Shown: positions 1 to 9,482, numbered from the stretch's first letter. The stretch is DNA of 64,000 nucleotides from Sphingomonadaceae bacterium (GCA_024236195.1 JACKKZ010000002.1:248001-312000); one strand, 5' to 3'. The notes: generated by a model not told the origin, from the letters alone. Program-made: numbers and translations.

Positions 1-960
1 TCAGCCCTCGCCCGCTACACGCCGCGCGAATTCCTCGACCTTGTTGAAAAGCACGGCATTGCCTGGCACGAAAAGACGCTGGGCCAGCTGTTCTGCGATG
101 GCTCTGCGCGGCAAATTGTCGATATGCTGCTGGAAGAATGCGCGGGCGGCGAGGTTGACCTGCGTTGCGGGGAAGAGGTCGAGGCGGTCACCCACGATGG
201 CAACGCCTTTATCGTGACCACGCAAGAGGGAAGGCACAGCGCAGCAAAACTGGTGATTGCCACGGGCGGGCCCTCGATCCCGAAAATGGGCGCAAGCGAT
301 TTCGCCTACCGGCTCGCACGGCAATTCGGGCTGAAAGTGGTTGAACCGCGCCCGGCCCTGGTCCCGCTGACCCTGGGCGGGGAGGACCTGCTGTTCCGCG
401 AATTATCCGGCGTTTCCGCTCCGGTCGATGCCACTGCGGGAAAGGCGACTTTCCACGAAGCGGCGCTGTTCACCCATCGCGGTCTGTCCGGCCCGGCGAT
501 CCTGCAAGTCTCCAGCTATTGGAAACCGGGTGAGCCAGTGCTGATCGACTTCCTGCCAGGCACCCCGCGCGACTGGTTGCTGGAGGCAAAGCGCAGCAAT
601 CCGCGCGCCACGCTCAAAGCGCTGCTGCGCGAAAGCCTGTCAGAACGGCTTGCCGCCACGCTGGCAGAACGGCTGGGGCTGGAAGTCGAACTGGGCAATG
701 CAACAGACAAGGCTTTGCGTAAGGCAGAAGAGCAACTGCGCCGCTGGACCTTCCACCCCAATGGCACGGAAGGTTTCGCCAAGGCCGAGGTGACCGCAGG
801 CGGGATCAGCACCACCGAACTCTCTTCGCAGACGATGGAAGCAAAAAAGCTCCCCGGCCTGTTCGCGATCGGCGAGGCCGTGGATGTGACCGGCTGGCTG
901 GGCGGCTATAATTTCCAATGGGCCTGGGCCAGTGGCCATGCCGCCGGGCAAGCGCTTTAG
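1..960 (+). CDS. HI0933/BaiN-type NAD(P)/FAD-dependent oxidoreductase (3' part)
   Basis: The reading frame is open from the first base, so the start lies outside the window; 319 codons remain. It reads as a flavoprotein of the HI0933 (BaiN/RdsA) family, cytosolic, of uncertain substrate. Visible marks are the strand-loop IATGGPSIPKMG near residue 86 of the fragment and the C-terminal FAD-binding stretch GEAVDVTGWLGGYN, typical of the family. Its stop codon overlaps the stop codon of the convergent fliS, so the two transcription units meet with no spacer or terminator. Nothing links it to the flagellar genes apart from position. Confidence 0.85.
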   Translation, partial: SALARYTPREFLDLVEKHGIAWHEKTLGQLFCDGSARQIVDMLLEECAGGEVDLRCGEEVEAVTHDGNAFIVTTQEGRHSAAKLVIATGGPSIPKMGASDFAYRLARQFGLKVVEPRPALVPLTLGGEDLLFRELSGVSAPVDATAGKATFHEAALFTHRGLSGPAILQVSSYWKPGEPVLIDFLPGTPRDWLLEAKRSNPRATLKALLRESLSERLAATLAERLGLEVELGNATDKALRKAEEQLRRWTFHPNGTEGFAKAEVTAGGISTTELSSQTMEAKKLPGLFAIGEAVDVTGWLGGYNFQWAWASGHAAGQAL

Positions 961-1340
961 GCACCGTGCTTCAACGAGGCGAAAACCTCGGACAGCTCAG
1001 CGAAATCCGTCCGCACCTGATCCAGCGTAGGCCGGTCAAAGCTCACGACATTATCGAGGATCGCACGCTTGGCATTGGCATACATATTGGTGAGAACATC
1101 GGCGAGCGGCTGGTTGCGATCCACGCCCATTTCCAGCGCGGTCAGCGCCGACAGCGCGCGAGTCAGCCCTCTGCTGCGGGCCGTTGCATCGCCGCGCAGT
1201 TCCGCTGCAATCGCGCTGCCGATCCCCACGGACACCTGCTCACAACACATGGTGACAAGTTGTTCCGGCCGCGCGCTACGAATACGCGCATCCACTTCGC
1301 TGCGACGATAGGCTTCACCCGGATCACTATAGGCGAGCAT
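957..1340 (-). CDS. fliS: Flagellar export chaperone FliS
   Basis: 127 residues, the usual FliS length. The N-terminal AYSDPGEAYRRSEVDARI and the stretch PEQLVTMCCEQVSVGIGSAI follow the FliS pattern (Y-x-x-x-x-V, then P-x-x-L-I/V). FliS binds the flagellin C-terminus in the cytoplasm and keeps it unpolymerised until export. It is the last gene of the long leftward fli operon and shares one base with fliD, so translational coupling is likely. No fliT is visible nearby. Confidence 0.9.
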   Translation of the reverse strand: MLAYSDPGEAYRRSEVDARIRSARPEQLVTMCCEQVSVGIGSAIAAELRGDATARSRGLTRALSALTALEMGVDRNQPLADVLTNMYANAKRAILDNVVSFDRPTLDQVRTDFAELSEVFASLKHGA

Positions 1341-2758
1341 CAGCGATTGCTCCCGTTCCAGGCATCTATCTGTTGCTGCAGAAAGGACAGCGTCGCTTGC
1401 GCTGCGCCAATGCGGACATCAGCACGGCTGAAGCGGGTGAGCAATTGCGAGCGGAGCGCTTCCTGCTTCTCCACCAGCTGTGCCGTATCTTCGCTGGCGT
1501 CGCGCGAAAGCCGCTCGTAGCGCGCCAGCGAGCCGGCCAGCGAACCGGGATCACCCGTGCTGGAGGCAGAGCGCGAGATCCGGTCAACGGTCGCATAAAC
1601 GCCGTAAAGCCCGCTGGTGAACATTGCCGCTGCGCCGTCCGGATCGCGTTCCAATGTTGCCTGCAGGCGCGCGCCATCCAGCCGGAAGGTCCCGTCGCGT
1701 TCCGTTGCCAGACCAAGGTCGGACAGGCTGCGTACGCCCGTTTCCGGCGCATTGGGCATGATAATCTCACCCGCAAGGCCGGAGAAGGCGCGCTGCAAGG
1801 CGCGTGCACCACTGTCGCGCGAGAGATCGCCGGTCAGCGGATCGGTGGCCGCCTTGAGCTGCCCGGCCACTTCGTTGAGCGCCGTGACAAGATCCTGCAT
1901 CGCCTCGGAAATGCTGTTCGCCGGATCGGAGAAACTGATCGTGGTCGGCGCGCCGATATTGGTAGCCGTCAGGTTGAGCGAGAGGCCCGGTGCAATTTCC
2001 CCCGTATCATTGCTGGCGCTGGTCATGGGCAGGCCATCCAGCTCGAAAGCGGCATCGCCCGCCTGTGCTTTCAAATGTGCTGGATTGCCGCCAGCAGCAG
2101 GATTCCACGCCAGCGCCGCGAGGCCTTCCTCACCCAGCGTTTCGGTAGCTTCGAGGATAAAGCCGTTCGTTTCACCTTCCTGCCCCTTGAGCACCAGTTG
2201 CGCACCATTCGTGGTCTGCGCGACATAGGCATCGACGCCTGCGCCCTTGGCATTGATAGAGGCGGCGATGTCCGCAAGCGAAGAGCCACTGGCAATGTCG
2301 ATGGCGACCGGATCGCGGCCTGTATCGGCGATAAAACCGCTGCCACTGGTGACGCCGAAACGCAGCACCAGTTGACCAGCTCCGACCGTATCCGTTGCAT
2401 TGGCAAAGGCCGGGCTTGCCAGCGTTTGCGCACTGGCGAGCGCAGTGACTTCAAGGCTGTAGCTGCCGCTGCCACTCGTCCCGGGCGGGACGCTGGCGCT
2501 GGCGACAAAGCTGTTCGCCACGCTCGGCTGCGCCGACAGATCGCCATTGCGCACCCGATCGCCCAGGGCGCTGGCGAGTTGGGAGAGCATGTTCTTGAGT
2601 TCCGACGCAGTCGAAATCTGCCGCTCAAGCGTGTCGCTCTTTTCCGCCAATCGGCGGCTGCGCAGGTCGAATTGCGCCGTAGCGAGGCTGGTCGCCAATT
2701 GCGCCATGTCGATGCCGCTGCCGGCACCCAGTTGCGTGACGAGGGATGTACTTTCCAT
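1340..2758 (-). CDS. fliD: Flagellar filament cap protein FliD (HAP2)
   Basis: 472 residues. The N-terminus has the FliD_N signature (LGAGSGIDMAQLATSLATAQF, about residues 9-29), with coiled-coil-forming ends and a Ser/Thr/Gly/Ala-rich middle as expected for an exported axial protein lacking a Sec signal. FliD forms the pentameric or hexameric cap that folds flagellin at the filament tip. It lies 30 bases after flhB with a purine-rich ribosome site (AAGGAG region just upstream of the ATG) and is followed directly by its export partner fliS. Confidence 0.93.
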   Translation of the reverse strand: MESTSLVTQLGAGSGIDMAQLATSLATAQFDLRSRRLAEKSDTLERQISTASELKNMLSQLASALGDRVRNGDLSAQPSVANSFVASASVPPGTSGSGSYSLEVTALASAQTLASPAFANATDTVGAGQLVLRFGVTSGSGFIADTGRDPVAIDIASGSSLADIAASINAKGAGVDAYVAQTTNGAQLVLKGQEGETNGFILEATETLGEEGLAALAWNPAAGGNPAHLKAQAGDAAFELDGLPMTSASNDTGEIAPGLSLNLTATNIGAPTTISFSDPANSISEAMQDLVTALNEVAGQLKAATDPLTGDLSRDSGARALQRAFSGLAGEIIMPNAPETGVRSLSDLGLATERDGTFRLDGARLQATLERDPDGAAAMFTSGLYGVYATVDRISRSASSTGDPGSLAGSLARYERLSRDASEDTAQLVEKQEALRSQLLTRFSRADVRIGAAQATLSFLQQQIDAWNGSNR

Positions 2759-2788
2759 GGTAAGGAGAACGGCAACGGAAGGCTGGAC

Positions 2789-3913
2789 TTAAGCCTCCCG
2801 TTGCCCATCCGCGTCAAAGCGCAGTTCCAGCGGCACAGCGATTTCTGGCAAGGGCACATGCTCGCCGCGCTTGAGCGAGAGTACGAAAGCCACCACAGCT
2901 GCAACGGCTGCATAAAGCTCTTCTCGGATCGTCTGGCTCTCACGCGTCGTGAAGAAAATCGCACGCGCCAGTTGCGGATATTCAAGCATCGGCACGCCGA
3001 ATTCTCCCGCCAGTTCGCGCATCGCCAGCGCCTTGTCTCCGCGCCCCTTGGCCAGCACGATGGGGGCGGAAGCACGCGCCGGGTCATAGGTCATCGCGAT
3101 GGCAAAATGGGTCGGGTTGGTGACGAGGAATTGCGCCTGCCGCATCGCCCCGGTCACCGCCCCGCGTGCAATCTCGCGCTGGCGCTGCTTGCGGGCCTGT
3201 TTGGCCTCCGGCGACCCTTCGGCTTCCTTGGCTTCGTCTTTCAGTTCCTGATGGCTCATCTTGAGCCGTTTCTGGCGGCGGCTCCACTGGATGGGCACAT
3301 CGACCAGCGCAATGACCACCAGCCCGCCCGACAGGGCGAAGAGCAGCGAGGTCAGGGCGCCCCAGCCAGCCGTCAGCTGGGAGGAGAGGCTGCCGCGGCC
3401 CAGCCCGGCAATCGTCTCCACCCAGCCAAGGCCCCACAGCCATGCGATGCCGCCCAGAAGCGCCACCTTGGCCAGCCCCTTGCCCATTTCAATCAGGCCA
3501 TTCATCCCGAACATCCGCTTCAGGCCCGAAAGCGGATTAATGCGCGACCCCTTGAAGGCGATATTGCCGCCGACCCAGCGACCGTCCCCAATTCCCAATT
3601 GCGCCACCAGCGCCGCGATCAGCACCGGGATGGCGAGTAGGAAGATTGGTGGCAGGAGCGTCTTGAGCGCGCTGGTCATCACCACGCCGGGCTGGAAGCT
3701 CTCCAGCTCGCCCCGATCAAAGCGAAATCCCGCGCGGGCCAGTTCAGCCAGATCCGCCAGCAACCACGGCCCGGCCAGCACCAGCCAGCTTGCGCCCACC
3801 AGCATGACCGCTGCTGTCGCCAGCTCTTTCGAGCGCAGCACATCCCCTTTCTTCGCGGCTTCGCGCAGCCGCTTGGGGGTTGGATCAAAGGGCTTCTCGC
3901 TGGCGTCGCTCAT
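2789..3913 (-). CDS. flhB: Flagellar export substrate-switch protein FlhB
   Basis: 374 residues: four membrane segments in the first roughly 210 residues, then a charged linker and the cytosolic autocleavage domain. The cleavage motif NPTH is intact at 266-269. FlhB sits in the export gate and, after self-cleavage between Asn and Pro, switches export from rod/hook to filament substrates with FliK. Its start overlaps fliR by 4 bases (ATGA). The N-terminus EKPFDPTPKRLREAAKKG is the classical FlhB/YscU opening. Confidence 0.97.
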   Translation of the reverse strand: MSDASEKPFDPTPKRLREAAKKGDVLRSKELATAAVMLVGASWLVLAGPWLLADLAELARAGFRFDRGELESFQPGVVMTSALKTLLPPIFLLAIPVLIAALVAQLGIGDGRWVGGNIAFKGSRINPLSGLKRMFGMNGLIEMGKGLAKVALLGGIAWLWGLGWVETIAGLGRGSLSSQLTAGWGALTSLLFALSGGLVVIALVDVPIQWSRRQKRLKMSHQELKDEAKEAEGSPEAKQARKQRQREIARGAVTGAMRQAQFLVTNPTHFAIAMTYDPARASAPIVLAKGRGDKALAMRELAGEFGVPMLEYPQLARAIFFTTRESQTIREELYAAVAAVVAFVLSLKRGEHVPLPEIAVPLELRFDADGQREA

Positions 3914-4692
3914 GGGGCAATCACTTGCGCGGCCTGCGCCAGTGCAGTTTCGACAATCCCGGTCAGCTGGTCATAGATAATGGGGGCCGCAATAATCAGA
4001 GCTGCCAGCCCTGCCAGCACGCCCGCAGGCAGGCCCAGCGCAAAGAGGTTCAGCGCCGGGGCGGAGCGGCTGAGCACACCGGTGACGATCTGCACCAGCA
4101 ACAGCACCAATGTCACCGGCAGGGCGATCCGCACCGCCGTTTCAAACATGGTCGCAGCGAAAGATGGTACCAGCGCCAGCCGCTCGGCCCCTAGCCAGGT
4201 CTCACCCGGCGGGAAGGTGCGATAGCTCTCCGTCAGCAGCGCAATGAAGTGTAGATGCCCGCCGAGACTGAGGAAGATCAGGGTCAGGACGATGGCGAAA
4301 TACTGGCCAAAGGCGCTGATCTGCGCCCCGCTGGCCGGGTCGCTGGTCATCGCCATGCTCATGCCCATCCCCCCGCCGATTACTTCGGCAGCGGCGGACG
4401 GAGCGGCAAAGGCCAGCATCAGGACAAAGCCGAGCGTCAGCCCGATCAGCACCTCGCCCGCTGCGGCCAATAACCCCTGCACACTAAACAGCGCCTGCGG
4501 CACCTCCACCGGCAGCCAAGCGGCGATGAAGATCGCCAAAGCGCAGGTCAGGCATATCCGCGCCAGCACCGGAATATTGGCCGCGCCGAAGAAGGGCGCA
4601 GCCATCAGCGCTGCCCCCACGCGCAGCATTAGAAAGGCGACACGCCAGAAATCCGCCTCCAGCGCGCCAAAGCCGAAATCGAGCCCGATCAT
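3910..4692 (-). CDS. fliR: Flagellar export gate protein FliR
   Basis: 260 residues, hydrophobic, about six membrane helices. FliR is a core component of the FliPQR export gate inside the MS ring. Family marks include FWRVAFLMLRVGAALMAAPFFG at the N-terminus and GMGMSMAMTSDPASGAQISA in the middle. It lies 6 bases after fliQ and overlaps flhB by 4, the conserved P-Q-R-flhB order. Confidence 0.96.
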   Translation of the reverse strand: MIGLDFGFGALEADFWRVAFLMLRVGAALMAAPFFGAANIPVLARICLTCALAIFIAAWLPVEVPQALFSVQGLLAAAGEVLIGLTLGFVLMLAFAAPSAAAEVIGGGMGMSMAMTSDPASGAQISAFGQYFAIVLTLIFLSLGGHLHFIALLTESYRTFPPGETWLGAERLALVPSFAATMFETAVRIALPVTLVLLLVQIVTGVLSRSAPALNLFALGLPAGVLAGLAALIIAAPIIYDQLTGIVETALAQAAQVIAP

Positions 4693-4698
4693 GGTCTA

Positions 4699-4971
4699 TC
4701 AATGATGGATAGTGGCGATCTGGGCGAAGACCTGCTGCAGGAAATCGCTCAGCAGCGCCATCATGCTCGCCCCCATCAACACCAGCACCAGCGCAATCGC
4801 TGCCAGCTTGGGCACGAAAGTGAGCGTCTGCTCATTGACAGAAGTCGCTGCCTGCACCAGCCCAACCACCAGCCCGACTGCCAGACTGGAAAGCAGGATC
4901 GGCGCGGCCAGCAACGCGGTGGTCCACAACATGCGATCCGCATAGGACAGCAACAGGTTCATTTCGTCCAT
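4699..4971 (-). CDS. fliQ: Flagellar export gate protein FliQ
   Basis: 90 residues with two membrane helices (about 15-40 and 52-76), standard for FliQ, a small subunit of the FliPQR export gate. The motif GLVVGLVQAATSVNEQTLTF is characteristic. It is spaced 15 bases from fliP and 6 bases from fliR within the same operon. Confidence 0.96.
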   Translation of the reverse strand: MDEMNLLLSYADRMLWTTALLAAPILLSSLAVGLVVGLVQAATSVNEQTLTFVPKLAAIALVLVLMGASMMALLSDFLQQVFAQIATIHH

Positions 4972-4986
4972 CGTCTGGCCTCCATG

Positions 4987-5742
4987 CTAAACAAAGCTCG
5001 CCGCCAGGCTGCCCATCAGCAGCGCCCAGCCATCGACCAGCACGAACAGCAAGAGCTTGAACGGCAAGCTGACCAGCATCGGGCTCATCATCATCATGCC
5101 AAGGCTCATCAGCACGCTGGAGACCACGAGGTCGATCACGAGGAAGGGCAGGAACAGCATGAAGCCGATCTGGAACGCCGTCTTCAGCTCACTGGTGACA
5201 AAGGCCGGCAGCAGGATCGAGAACGGCACATCCTGCGGGCTGGCCCATTTCGGGGCCTTGGCGATCTCCGCAAACATGGCGAGGTCGCTTTCGCGGGTCT
5301 GCTTGACCATGAAGGCGTGGAATTCCTTGCCGCTGGCGGCAATCGCCTGCTCAGCGTTGATGCTGCCCGCTGCATAGGGTTCGATCGCATTGGCATTCAC
5401 CCGTTCAAGCGTGGGCGCCATGATGAAGAGCGAGAGAAACAGCGACAGCCCCACCAGTACCTGGTTAGGCGGCGATTGCTGTAATCCCAGCGCCTGCCGC
5501 AGGATCGCCAGCACCACGATGATCCGCGTGAAGCTGGTCATCATCAGGATCAGGGCGGGCAGGATCGTCAGCAGACCCATCAGCAGCAGGAGCTGCAATG
5601 ACAGGCTCAGTTCGGACCCTTCCACACCACCGACAGAGCTGAAGGCGCGATCGAGCGCACCCGGCACCGCCACTTGTGCGTGGACGATTGCAGGCGTGAA
5701 CAATGCGGGGATGGCGAGGAGCCACTTGACGCACTTACGCAT
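4987..5742 (-). CDS. fliP: Flagellar export gate protein FliP
   Basis: 251 residues from the chosen ATG at 5742, preceded by GGGAGA at suitable spacing; an ATG at 5769 would reach 35 bases into fliO and is less likely. A Sec signal peptide (KWLLAIPALFTPAIVHA) precedes the mature protein, as in other FliP. The core MTSFTRIIVVLAILRQALG and the long periplasmic loop with FMVKQTRESDLAMFAE are diagnostic. FliP assembles the export gate with FliQ, FliR and the scaffold FliO. The start overlaps the fliO stop by 8 bases. Confidence 0.96.
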   Translation of the reverse strand: MRKCVKWLLAIPALFTPAIVHAQVAVPGALDRAFSSVGGVEGSELSLSLQLLLLMGLLTILPALILMMTSFTRIIVVLAILRQALGLQQSPPNQVLVGLSLFLSLFIMAPTLERVNANAIEPYAAGSINAEQAIAASGKEFHAFMVKQTRESDLAMFAEIAKAPKWASPQDVPFSILLPAFVTSELKTAFQIGFMLFLPFLVIDLVVSSVLMSLGMMMMSPMLVSLPFKLLLFVLVDGWALLMGSLAASFV

Positions 5743-6010
5743 CAACCGTCTCCCGCGCCGGCGCTTCACCCAGCCGGGTCAGGCCATTGCGCCCGGTCGC
5801 GACCAAAATCTCCCGCCCGTGGAATTCCAGCACGGCAAGGCGCTGGGTGGGGCTGAGCATCACGGTTTCGACCACGCGCACACTGCGGCCTGACCCGCCC
5901 TGCGGCGCGCCCAGGCGACCTTGCAACTTGCTGGCAAGGCGCAGGCTGCCCCAGATCATCGCCCCGATCAGCGGGAGCAACACCAGCAGCTTGAGAATGT
6001 ACCAGAGCAT
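5735..6010 (-). CDS. fliO: Flagellar biosynthesis protein FliO
   Basis: 91 residues: one N-terminal membrane helix (about 3-25) and a small cytoplasmic domain with VRVVETVMLSPTQRLAVLEFHGREILVATG, the FliO pattern. FliO is a scaffold for FliP oligomerisation. It sits between fliN and fliP with short overlaps on both sides. Confidence 0.9.
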   Translation of the reverse strand: MLWYILKLLVLLPLIGAMIWGSLRLASKLQGRLGAPQGGSGRSVRVVETVMLSPTQRLAVLEFHGREILVATGRNGLTRLGEAPARETVDA

Positions 6011-6282
6011 CAGCCTGCCTCCCCCGTATTGCCTGGCGCGCCCGCCAGTTCGAGGATGCGCAGGCCAAAGCGATTGCCTTCCGCAACAACTTCGCCCCGC
6101 GCGATCAGCTTGCCATTGACCATCACATCCAGCGGCTGGTCCGTCAGACGGTCGAGCATCACTACGCTTTCCTCTTGCAGGGCGAGCACGTCGCGCAGGC
6201 TCATTTCCGCGCGGCCAAGTTCCACGGTCAGGCGGACATCAATGTCCTGAATCAGGCCGAAACCGGCTGCTGGGGCGTTCAT
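6010..6282 (-). CDS. fliN: Flagellar motor switch protein FliN
   Basis: 90 residues and essentially only the SpoA domain (VRLTVELGRAEMSLRDVLAL ... LMVNGKLIARGEVV-like core). FliN forms the lower C-ring with FliM and docks FliH/FliI. It lacks the longer acidic N-terminal extension seen in enterobacterial FliN, common in short homologues. It overlaps fliM by 4 bases and fliO by 1. Confidence 0.93.
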   Translation of the reverse strand: MNAPAAGFGLIQDIDVRLTVELGRAEMSLRDVLALQEESVVMLDRLTDQPLDVMVNGKLIARGEVVAEGNRFGLRILELAGAPGNTGEAG

Positions 6283-7214
6283 GCGGGGATCTCCTGCATC
6301 TCTGGAATTGGGGGCATGGGCGGGTTCAGGGGCGTGTCGGTCACCTTCAGGGCGACGCAGTCATCCTGTTCCCCCAGCGTGCCATGGGCGAGCACCGTGC
6401 CACCTATCGAGAGCGGCACTTTGCGGGCGACCGAAACGGGCAGCACTTGTCCCACCGCCAGCCCGGCGAGTGTGCGCAGGGGCAGGCGCATATCGACCAG
6501 CCGCGCATCGAGCTGCAGCGGCATCTCCGCGAAAGGAACGTCGAACGGGCCACGCGCGATATTGATCCCACGCGGCTTCGGTGGGTGGCTGGTGGCGAAG
6601 AGCCGTTCCAGCACCGGCATGGGCAGCGCCAGCGTGAGTTCGCAGGGCCGCGCATCGCGCGCGGCAAACTCGAACACCAGCACCGCCAACTGTGCCTCGC
6701 GAGGGAAGGCTTCCAGCGTGGTATAGTCACTATCGCTGGCGAGCAGGGACACGGCTCGGTCCGGTCCGAGCACATCGTTCAACGGCCCCAGAACCGCTGC
6801 ATGGATACGCGACAGCAGCAGTGTGCCGGAAGTCGGGAAAGCGCTGGGCAGCGGGTCCGCTACATCGCCCACCCCGCCAAAGGCGCGGTCAAGCTGGGCA
6901 AAGACAGCCAGCGCCTCGACAGATAGCAGCATGGCCGGGCCATGGGCTTCGCTGCCGAGCACTGCATTGCCAGCCAGCGGACCAATCCGTTCTGCCAGCG
7001 CCGGTTCGCTCAGCCGCTCGATATCGAGCGTGCGCACGGCTGGCACCTTGCCACCACAATAGGGCGCCAGCGCCGCAGGCAGGAGTCGTGCAAGCCGCCC
7101 GCCCATGCGGGTCAACCGCGCCAGCAACTCCTCCTCGCCCACGCGCCGCCCCATCAGGGCTTCGCAATGGTTCGCGGCAATCCCGGCCGCGGTAAAGGCG
7201 CGTTGGGGCTTCAC
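6279..7214 (-). CDS. fliM: Flagellar motor switch protein FliM
   Basis: 311 residues. A middle CheC-like domain and a C-terminal SpoA domain (ARLVDMRLPLRTLAGLAVGQ, about residue 217 on) identify FliM, the C-ring subunit that binds phospho-CheY. The usual N-terminal EIDALL-type CheY-binding peptide is not obvious (MKPQRAFTAAGIAANH instead), so CheY contact may be modified or the N-terminus divergent. It overlaps fliL and fliN by 4 bases each. Recognition rests on the domain layout and gene position. Confidence 0.88.
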   Translation of the reverse strand: MKPQRAFTAAGIAANHCEALMGRRVGEEELLARLTRMGGRLARLLPAALAPYCGGKVPAVRTLDIERLSEPALAERIGPLAGNAVLGSEAHGPAMLLSVEALAVFAQLDRAFGGVGDVADPLPSAFPTSGTLLLSRIHAAVLGPLNDVLGPDRAVSLLASDSDYTTLEAFPREAQLAVLVFEFAARDARPCELTLALPMPVLERLFATSHPPKPRGINIARGPFDVPFAEMPLQLDARLVDMRLPLRTLAGLAVGQVLPVSVARKVPLSIGGTVLAHGTLGEQDDCVALKVTDTPLNPPMPPIPEMQEIPA

Positions 7215-7786
7215 TGGACGATAAAGGACCGGAAGTGGACATTATCCACGCCACCAAATCCTTCCTCTTCGATCAGCACTTCATTGATTGCCTTGGTCAG
7301 CCGTTTCTGCAGTTCCTTCTTGCCTTCGGGGGTGAAGACCAGCTCTTCCGGCGTGTCGGCGAGTTCAACCAAAATGCGCGAGCGGATTGCCAGTTCATGC
7401 GATTCCAGCCACATCAGCACGCGACCATCACGGCGGGTTGAAGCCGCCAGGCTCATCTGCACGAGCGAGTCCGAATGCTTCAGGTTTGAAGTGAAATCGT
7501 CAGAAAAGGCATAATAGACAGTGCGGTATTCACTACCACCTTCGCCATAGACGGTTTCCAGTCCGGCCTCCTTGCCTTCCTTCGGCGGCGCATAGGGATC
7601 GGCTTCATCCTTGCGCACCAGCGCCGGACCGCGATCCTTTTCCTCTTCGTGGCCACCGATTACCCCGGCCGCCATCAGGCCGAACACGCCGCCGCCACCG
7701 GCAGCGGGCAGCGCGACGGCAAGGATGATCTTCATCATCATCCCGCCTTTCTTCGCGCCTTCGCCCTCTTCTTTCTTCTTGCTCAT
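7211..7786 (-). CDS. fliL: Flagellar basal body-associated protein FliL
   Basis: 191 residues: a Lys/Glu-rich cytoplasmic start, one membrane helix (about 17-40, glycine- and alanine-rich), then a periplasmic FliL domain ending in VDNVHFRSFIVQ. FliL surrounds the stator units and supports torque or stator recruitment. It lies between fliK and fliM and overlaps fliM by 4 bases. Confidence 0.92.
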   Translation of the reverse strand: MSKKKEEGEGAKKGGMMMKIILAVALPAAGGGGVFGLMAAGVIGGHEEEKDRGPALVRKDEADPYAPPKEGKEAGLETVYGEGGSEYRTVYYAFSDDFTSNLKHSDSLVQMSLAASTRRDGRVLMWLESHELAIRSRILVELADTPEELVFTPEGKKELQKRLTKAINEVLIEEEGFGGVDNVHFRSFIVQ

Positions 7787-7813
7787 TGCGTGCCCCTTTT
7801 GGTCTCAATCATG

Positions 7814-9472
7814 TCAGGCGTAGGTACCGCGCGGCGGGGTGCCATCGCGGCCAGTGTCGGAATGGCTCTGGCGCTGCTGGCGCGCAGGTTGGTCGCGCCG
7901 CGCATCCTCGCGCGCGCGGCCTTCGCCCGCAGAGCCAGACATGTCGCGCTCTGCGTTGCCCACCATGCGTGGCTGGTGTTGCGGCTGGCTGTCGCCCTGG
8001 CGGAAGCTGCCCGCCTGCTCGCCCGGCTGGGCAGCCGCAAGCGCGTGTGGCAGGGCTGGGTCTTCGGCGGCTATCTCGATCTGCAGTTCCCCGCCGCGAG
8101 CTTGCGAGAAGCGCAAGTCAATCTCGCCAAATTCTGCGTGGTCGAGCGAAATCTGCGCTTGCGCAGGGGCAAAGGCCTCGCGCGCAGCGGCCAGCTGGTC
8201 CACCAGCCGGGCAATCGCTGTGCTATCCATGGCAGGCGCAATGGCCGGATCATGGGGCATGGCGGGAGCCGGAAGATCAGCCTGGATGGCGGGCTGCGTG
8301 GCAGTGGTCTGCGCAGGCGTTTGCGGCACTGGCTGCGCTGCGGCAGGCAAGGCCTGTTTGGGGGCCACAACCGGCTGGGGCGCATCACGCTCTGTCCCGG
8401 ATGTCGCAGGCAGTGGCGCCAGCGGCGAGCGGGAGCTGGCAGCGCGGGGCGAGGCGTTTGCCAGTGTCGGCAAGGCTTGCGGCGCAGCGCCCTCAAGCTT
8501 TTGCGGTTCGGAGATATCACGCCGGGTCGGCTGGGAAGCCTTCCCGCTCTGGCCGGAGTCTGTCACGGCCCGTCGCGGAACGGCGGAAATGACGACCGGG
8601 GTTGCTGTTGGCACCTGCGGGCGAGGCGATTCTGCCTCTGGTACAAGCGCACCGGGCGTGGGCGCAGGGGCGGGGCTTTCAGCCTTCTGGCCCTTCCCAA
8701 GCTCAGGCTCTGCAACAGGGACAGAAGCTGGCAGCGTCGGCGCCGGGGCGAGATTGACCGGCAACAAGACTGCCTCTGACGCAAGATCCGTTTCCGGGAA
8801 CGTGACGGGCTGCTCTAATTGCGAGGTTGGGCGCGGAAGATCAGGCCGGACATCCTGCTCGCGAAGGGACGGGGCCACCAGCTGCACGCTTGGCGCATGG
8901 GGTTGGTCAGTTGACTTCTCACGCTCCATGATCGGAAGCGTTTCGAGCGGCTTGCGCTCTGATTTGATATAGCGCGAGACAGGCATCGGTTGGTCGGCGG
9001 GCTTGGTTGCCAGCTTGCCAACCGCCATCGGATCGCTGACCGGGTGTGGTTCTGGCTTAGCCAGCTTCGCGCCGCGCAGCGGCTTACTGACAGGAACAAG
9101 TTCCGGCGGGGGTGCTATGGGCGTTTTTGGCGGAACCACCACGCCCGGCGCGGGACGCATGACTGGCACGAGAGACGGTTGCGCTTCGCTCTTAAGGGCC
9201 GGAGCGGCAACAGGCGGCAGGTGCTTGCCGGTGCTTGCCGGTTGCGGCAATGCCTTGCCGCCCAATCCGGGGGGGTGCGGCAGTTCCGGGTTCGCGCTTT
9301 CTTCTGCAGCCACGACCTGCTTGGCAACGGCCAACTTGGCCAGCGCGGCGGAAAAGCCTGGAATTGCAGGCTTTTCCGAAGCTGGAGATGGCAACGTGAC
9401 ACCTTCTCCAGCAGCGGGCTGGATAGTGGCGAAAAGCTTTGCGAGCAGCGAAGGCGGGGTCTGGGTCATCAT
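7814..9472 (-). CDS. fliK: Flagellar hook-length control protein FliK
   Basis: About 552 residues from the ATG at 9472 (a second ATG follows immediately). The body is very rich in Pro, Ala, Ser and Gln, the low-complexity ruler expected of FliK. Near the C-terminus, QISLDHAEFGEIDLRFSQARGGELQIEIAAED matches the Flg_hook (FliK C-terminal) domain that acts on FlhB. FliK is secreted during hook growth and triggers the export switch. An in-frame upstream extension into fliJ is a shadow. The tail (RARE-DARR-DQPARQQ) is unusually charged. Confidence 0.87.
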   Translation of the reverse strand: MMTQTPPSLLAKLFATIQPAAGEGVTLPSPASEKPAIPGFSAALAKLAVAKQVVAAEESANPELPHPPGLGGKALPQPASTGKHLPPVAAPALKSEAQPSLVPVMRPAPGVVVPPKTPIAPPPELVPVSKPLRGAKLAKPEPHPVSDPMAVGKLATKPADQPMPVSRYIKSERKPLETLPIMEREKSTDQPHAPSVQLVAPSLREQDVRPDLPRPTSQLEQPVTFPETDLASEAVLLPVNLAPAPTLPASVPVAEPELGKGQKAESPAPAPTPGALVPEAESPRPQVPTATPVVISAVPRRAVTDSGQSGKASQPTRRDISEPQKLEGAAPQALPTLANASPRAASSRSPLAPLPATSGTERDAPQPVVAPKQALPAAAQPVPQTPAQTTATQPAIQADLPAPAMPHDPAIAPAMDSTAIARLVDQLAAAREAFAPAQAQISLDHAEFGEIDLRFSQARGGELQIEIAAEDPALPHALAAAQPGEQAGSFRQGDSQPQHQPRMVGNAERDMSGSAGEGRAREDARRDQPARQQRQSHSDTGRDGTPPRGTYA

Positions 9473-9482
9473 ATGCCCAACC

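Noticed and set aside
1373..3640. A 755-codon plus-strand open frame antisense to fliD and flhB
   Set aside because: It runs opposite to two clearly recognised, well-conserved genes; its translation is low-complexity Arg/Gly/His typical of GC-rich shadow frames.
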